From assembly GCA_016296945.1 (NCBI GenBank), contig JAEDHQ010000072.1:1-7596 (forward strand): DNA of 7,596 nucleotides. The letters run 5' to 3'. Below are positions 6,084-7,596 of this stretch, piece by piece (position 1 is the first letter of the stretch; every line of letters begins with the position of its first letter). The notes below the pieces were generated by a model that did not search any database, had not been told where the DNA came from, and saw only the letters and a program-made list of their open reading frames with translations. The position numbers and the translations under genes are program-made. Origin of the DNA: Bacilli bacterium (lineage in GTDB: Bacteria > Bacillota_I > Bacilli_A > ML615J-28 > CAG-698).

Positions 6084-6518
6084 CTAGAAGTTTATATCTT
6101 CACTAATATCTTCTAAATTTGAATTGCGTTCTTCTTCAACAACAGCCCAATCCTCAGCATTCCATATTTCTATGACATTTCCAGCACCAACAATAACACA
6201 TTCTTTTTTAATTCCCGCATATTCGATTAGACATTCTTCTAAATTAATTCTTCCTTGTGAATCTAATTCTTTTTTAAATGCAGAAGATAAAAAGTAACGT
6301 TTGAAAGAACGATTAACTTTTTGGGTGAAAGCTAATTGAGAAATTCTTTCTGCTTGTCTTGCAAATTCATCTTCAGGATATACAGTGATACATTTTTCAA
6401 TTCCCTTATTAACTACTACTCTATTACCTAAAATATTTCGATAATCATTAGGAATAACAATTCTTCCTTTACTATCAAGGTTATATTTATATTGTCCTAA
6501 AAATTGTTCATTGAACAC
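6084..6518 (-). CDS. mraZ: MraZ transcriptional regulator of the dcw cluster
   Basis: MraZ is a ring-forming DNA-binding protein that controls its own operon at the head of the division and cell-wall cluster: a repressor in E. coli, reported as an activator in mollicutes. The 144 residues are typical. Two SpoVT/AbrB-like halves each carry the DxxGR motif: LDSKGRIVIP at 14-23 and LDSQGRINLE at 85-94. The N-terminus FLGQYKYNLD is classic. The start is GTG (6518-6516), the only initiation codon near the conserved N-terminus, with GGTGAT (6529-6524) 5 nt upstream. The last 14 residues are an acidic tail. The 5' leader holds four GTG repeats at 10-bp steps, a likely MraZ binding site, so autoregulation is expected. 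Only rsmH follows in the operon. Confidence 0.97.
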   Translation of the reverse strand: MFNEQFLGQYKYNLDSKGRIVIPNDYRNILGNRVVVNKGIEKCITVYPEDEFARQAERISQLAFTQKVNRSFKRYFLSSAFKKELDSQGRINLEECLIEYAGIKKECVIVGAGNVIEIWNAEDWAVVEEERNSNLEDISEDINF

Positions 6519-6521
6519 AAT

Positions 6522-6561
6522 ATATCACCACTTTTCCCCACGAAATGGCACTAATCCACAC
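6522..6561 (-). promoter_or_regulatory. Probable MraZ operator: four GTG repeats, 10-bp period
   Basis: On the minus strand four consecutive 10-bp units start at 6561, 6551, 6541 and 6531 and open with GTGTGG, GTGCCA, GTGGGG and GTGGTG. Known MraZ sites are direct repeats with about one helical turn between them (TGGG boxes in E. coli, AAAGTG boxes in mollicutes). The array lies in the leader between the expected start point (about 6566) and the GTG codon, and the fourth unit contains the mraZ ribosome-binding site. Confidence 0.75.
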
Positions 6562-6572
6562 ATTTCAGTTAT

Positions 6573-6601
6573 ATTCTACCCTATTTAAACAATAATTGCA
6601 A
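6573..6601 (-). promoter_or_regulatory. Promoter of mraZ-rsmH
   Basis: On the minus strand the -35 is TTGCAA (6601-6596), the spacer is 17 bp, and the -10 is TAGAAT (6578-6573). Each box differs from consensus at one position. The expected start is near 6566, just before the repeat array. A 27-bp stretch made only of A and T runs (6605-6631) directly upstream could act as an UP element. Confidence 0.8.
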
Positions 6602-6642
6602 CACTTTTTTAAAAATTTTTTTAAATTTTTTCATTTATATAT

Positions 6643-6687
6643 AAAAAAAGTCAAATTATGACATCAATAAATGACATAATTTGACTT
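6643..6687 (-). terminator. Second terminator after rpmF
   Basis: A perfect 13-bp inverted repeat, with arms at 6648-6660 and 6675-6687, is followed on the minus strand by a U-run (6649-6643). The loop region of 14 nt can add a small inner TCA/TGA stem. It stands about 40 bp upstream of the mraZ promoter and insulates it from rpmF transcription. Confidence 0.85.
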
Positions 6688-6712
6688 ATTTAAATCGATA
6701 ATATTAAGGCAT

Positions 6713-6742
6713 AAAAAAAGTACTTATTCATAAGCACTTTTT
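6713..6742 (-). terminator. First terminator after rpmF
   Basis: Arms at 6715-6726 and 6731-6742 form a 12-bp stem with one G-U wobble when read as minus-strand RNA, a 4-nt loop, and a U-run at 6719-6713. It starts 11 bp after the rpmF stop codon. With the hairpin at 6643-6687 it makes a tandem pair. Confidence 0.85.
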
Positions 6743-6753
6743 CATAGAAGCAA

Positions 6754-7050
6754 TTATTCAGCTTTTGGAGCAGTTGCTTTTTCAGCTTTCTTAGCTTCTT
6801 TTGCAGCCTTCTTAGCAGCTTTCTTTTCTTCTTTAGTTTCTACAACTTCTTCTGCTTCAGCTTCTTTAACTTTGATTTCTTTAACTAATTTGCCATCATA
6901 GTATCCACATGACTTACAAACGCAGTGAGCTAATTTAACTTCACCACAGTTTGGACAAACCATCATACTTGGATTTTCTAATTTGAAATGACTACGACGT
7001 TGGCGTTTTCTAGTTTTTGAAATACGTCTTTGAGGTACTATTGCACCCAT
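6754..7050 (-). CDS. rpmF: Ribosomal protein L32 (bL32) with long charged C-terminal extension
   Basis: bL32 is a small zinc-ribbon protein of the 50S subunit. Residues 1-58 are the normal protein: the N-terminal [19 protein letters not shown] (6-24) and the ribbon CPNC (32-35) with CKSC (45-48), so all four zinc ligands are kept; an additional Cys43 stands where Arg is common. The N-terminus is about two residues longer than the usual MAVPxRR form. The odd part is residues 59-98, an extension of Lys, Glu and Ala ([15 protein letters not shown] and similar) expected to be a charged helix ending in APKAE; bL32 is normally 57-60 residues. The ATG at 7050 is supported by AAAGGAG (7066-7060) at 9 nt, which lies inside the end of the ylbN gene. 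The stop-to-start gap of 6 bp suggests coupling. Two terminators follow. Confidence 0.96.
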   Translation of the reverse strand: MGAIVPQRRISKTRKRQRRSHFKLENPSMMVCPNCGEVKLAHCVCKSCGYYDGKLVKEIKVKEAEAEEVVETKEEKKAAKKAAKEAKKAEKATAPKAE

Positions 7051-7056
7051 GCGTTC

Positions 7057-7464
7057 TCACTCCTTTGTTATACTTATTGGTTTTTCTAATATGATATTTT
7101 CCCAAACAACATCATATAAATCAATTGTATTTTTTTCAATATAACGATAATCATTATCATAACGATCTATAATATCGTTAGCAACAAATCTTTCATCTTT
7201 AGTAAATACTTCTTCGACATCAAGATTAATTGGATAAGGAACTTCTTCTAAAGTTCTTGCATCTTCTAAATACATTATAGTTTCAATATGAAGATTAAAT
7301 CGATACATATCATTGTTAACACAAATTGCTGTACCAGAATAATGAACATCATCCATACGAATAATATCGCTAAAGCTTTTAATATATTCATCATATTTCG
7401 CAACATCAGAAAATTCTAAAGCTTCATTTTGATATTTATATAATTGTTGAAGGGACCATTTCAT
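7057..7464 (-). CDS. ylbN: YceD/DUF177 family protein (YlbN-like), upstream partner of rpmF
   Basis: The DUF177 family is named from E. coli YceD and Bacillus YlbN and is nearly always encoded just before rpmF; its plant relative is linked to 23S rRNA accumulation, so a role in large-subunit assembly is plausible. The protein from this start has 135 residues. Family-like features are the opening MKWSLQQLYKY, an IRMDDVHYSG segment at about 35-44, the conserved centre with ARTLEEVPYPI at about 69-79 (the usual Cys before ARTL is Asp here), and the end IDLYDVVWENIILEKPI. An upstream in-frame ATG at 7494 would add 10 residues, but it lies inside the extended -10 element and has no ribosome-binding site. 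The ATG at 7464 has GGTGAT (7473-7468) just before it, as in mraZ. The stop TGA is in frame with rpmF, 6 nt away. Confidence 0.9.
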   Translation of the reverse strand: MKWSLQQLYKYQNEALEFSDVAKYDEYIKSFSDIIRMDDVHYSGTAICVNNDMYRFNLHIETIMYLEDARTLEEVPYPINLDVEEVFTKDERFVANDIIDRYDNDYRYIEKNTIDLYDVVWENIILEKPISITKE

Positions 7465-7484
7465 AATATCACCATAACGTATAT

Positions 7485-7513
7485 ATTTTACCATATTTTA
7501 TTAAAAAAGTAAA
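7485..7513 (-). promoter_or_regulatory. Promoter of ylbN-rpmF, extended -10
   Basis: On the minus strand the -35 is TTTACT (7513-7508), the spacer is 17 bp, and the -10 is TAAAAT (7490-7485) preceded by TGG, an extended -10 as in the uracil permease promoter. The expected start is near 7478, about 13 nt before the ATG at 7464. This placement decides against the upstream ATG at 7494. Confidence 0.75.
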
Positions 7514-7542
7514 GAGTTATTTAAAGAAATTTTTCTCTTACT
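7503..7542 (-). terminator. Weak candidate terminator of a gene beyond the right edge
   Basis: CTCTTACT (7535-7542) can pair with AGTAAAGAG (7508-7516) with one bulged base, and six U residues follow on the minus strand (7508-7503). The loop is long (18 nt) and the stem AT-rich. It overlaps the -35 of the ylbN promoter. The rest of the right end (7543-7596) shows no supported gene. Confidence 0.3.
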
Positions 7543-7596
7543 ATGGCAATCGCAAAGTCATATGCGCTTTATAATATGAAATTATAGTAATGTTTA

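Noticed and set aside
7521..7568. Minus-strand frame reading AYDFAIAIVREKFL before a stop, resembling a protein C-terminus
   Set aside because: An in-frame TAA at 7571-7569 cuts it off from any upstream gene and there is no start codon; it would need a frameshift that cannot be shown here.
7543..7587. Plus-strand 14-codon ORF MAIAKSYALYNMKL
   Set aside because: There is no ribosome-binding site or recognisable promoter, and it is too short to judge.

Overview
The window comes from a low-GC Gram-positive bacterium (Bacillota). The DNA is very AT-rich, Shine-Dalgarno sites are strong, promoters are sigma-A-like, and the gene pairs ylbN-rpmF and mraZ-rsmH are typical of Firmicutes. TGA serves as a stop codon and TGG encodes Trp, so this is the standard bacterial code and not the Mycoplasma code. 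An Erysipelotrichia-like or related gut lineage would fit, but the sequence shown does not settle the genus.

Every convincing gene lies on the minus strand, so transcription runs from right to left. In that direction the layout is as follows. (1) ylbN/yceD-rpmF (7464-6754) has its own extended -10 promoter and ends in two consecutive terminators. (2) mraZ-rsmH (6518-5149) sits behind a TTGCAA/TAGAAT promoter and a four-repeat, 10-bp-period array that looks like the MraZ operator. The division and cell-wall (dcw) cluster stops here: ftsL and pbpB are replaced by an 11-codon ORF with a perfect AGGAGG site, then a terminator. (3) An extremely AT-rich 221-residue protein of unknown function (4937-4272) has a -10 box placed so that its mRNA would be leaderless. 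(4) A uracil permease of the NCS2 family (4202-2811) has its own promoter, an inverted repeat at the expected transcription start, and a terminator. (5) A small Sfp-type phosphopantetheinyl transferase, galE, and an SGNH/GDSL hydrolase cut by the left edge (2729-1) form a probable operon. Its promoter is a perfect TTGACA-17-TATAAT.

Functionally, regions 1-2 are core genes (ribosomal protein L32, 16S rRNA methylation, control of division genes). Region 4 is pyrimidine salvage. Region 5 combines carrier-protein activation, UDP-galactose supply and an esterase or deacetylase; a link to cell-surface glycans or lipids is inference only. I see no mobile element, CRISPR array, tRNA or rRNA. No gene-free stretch exceeds 300 bases; the longest (6519-6753, 5' of mraZ) is filled by a promoter, an operator and two terminators. 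The most unusual points are the MraZ repeat array, the shortened dcw cluster with its micro-ORF, the long charged tail on L32, and the unknown protein with a leaderless start, which may be a degenerate relative of a predicted metal-binding family.
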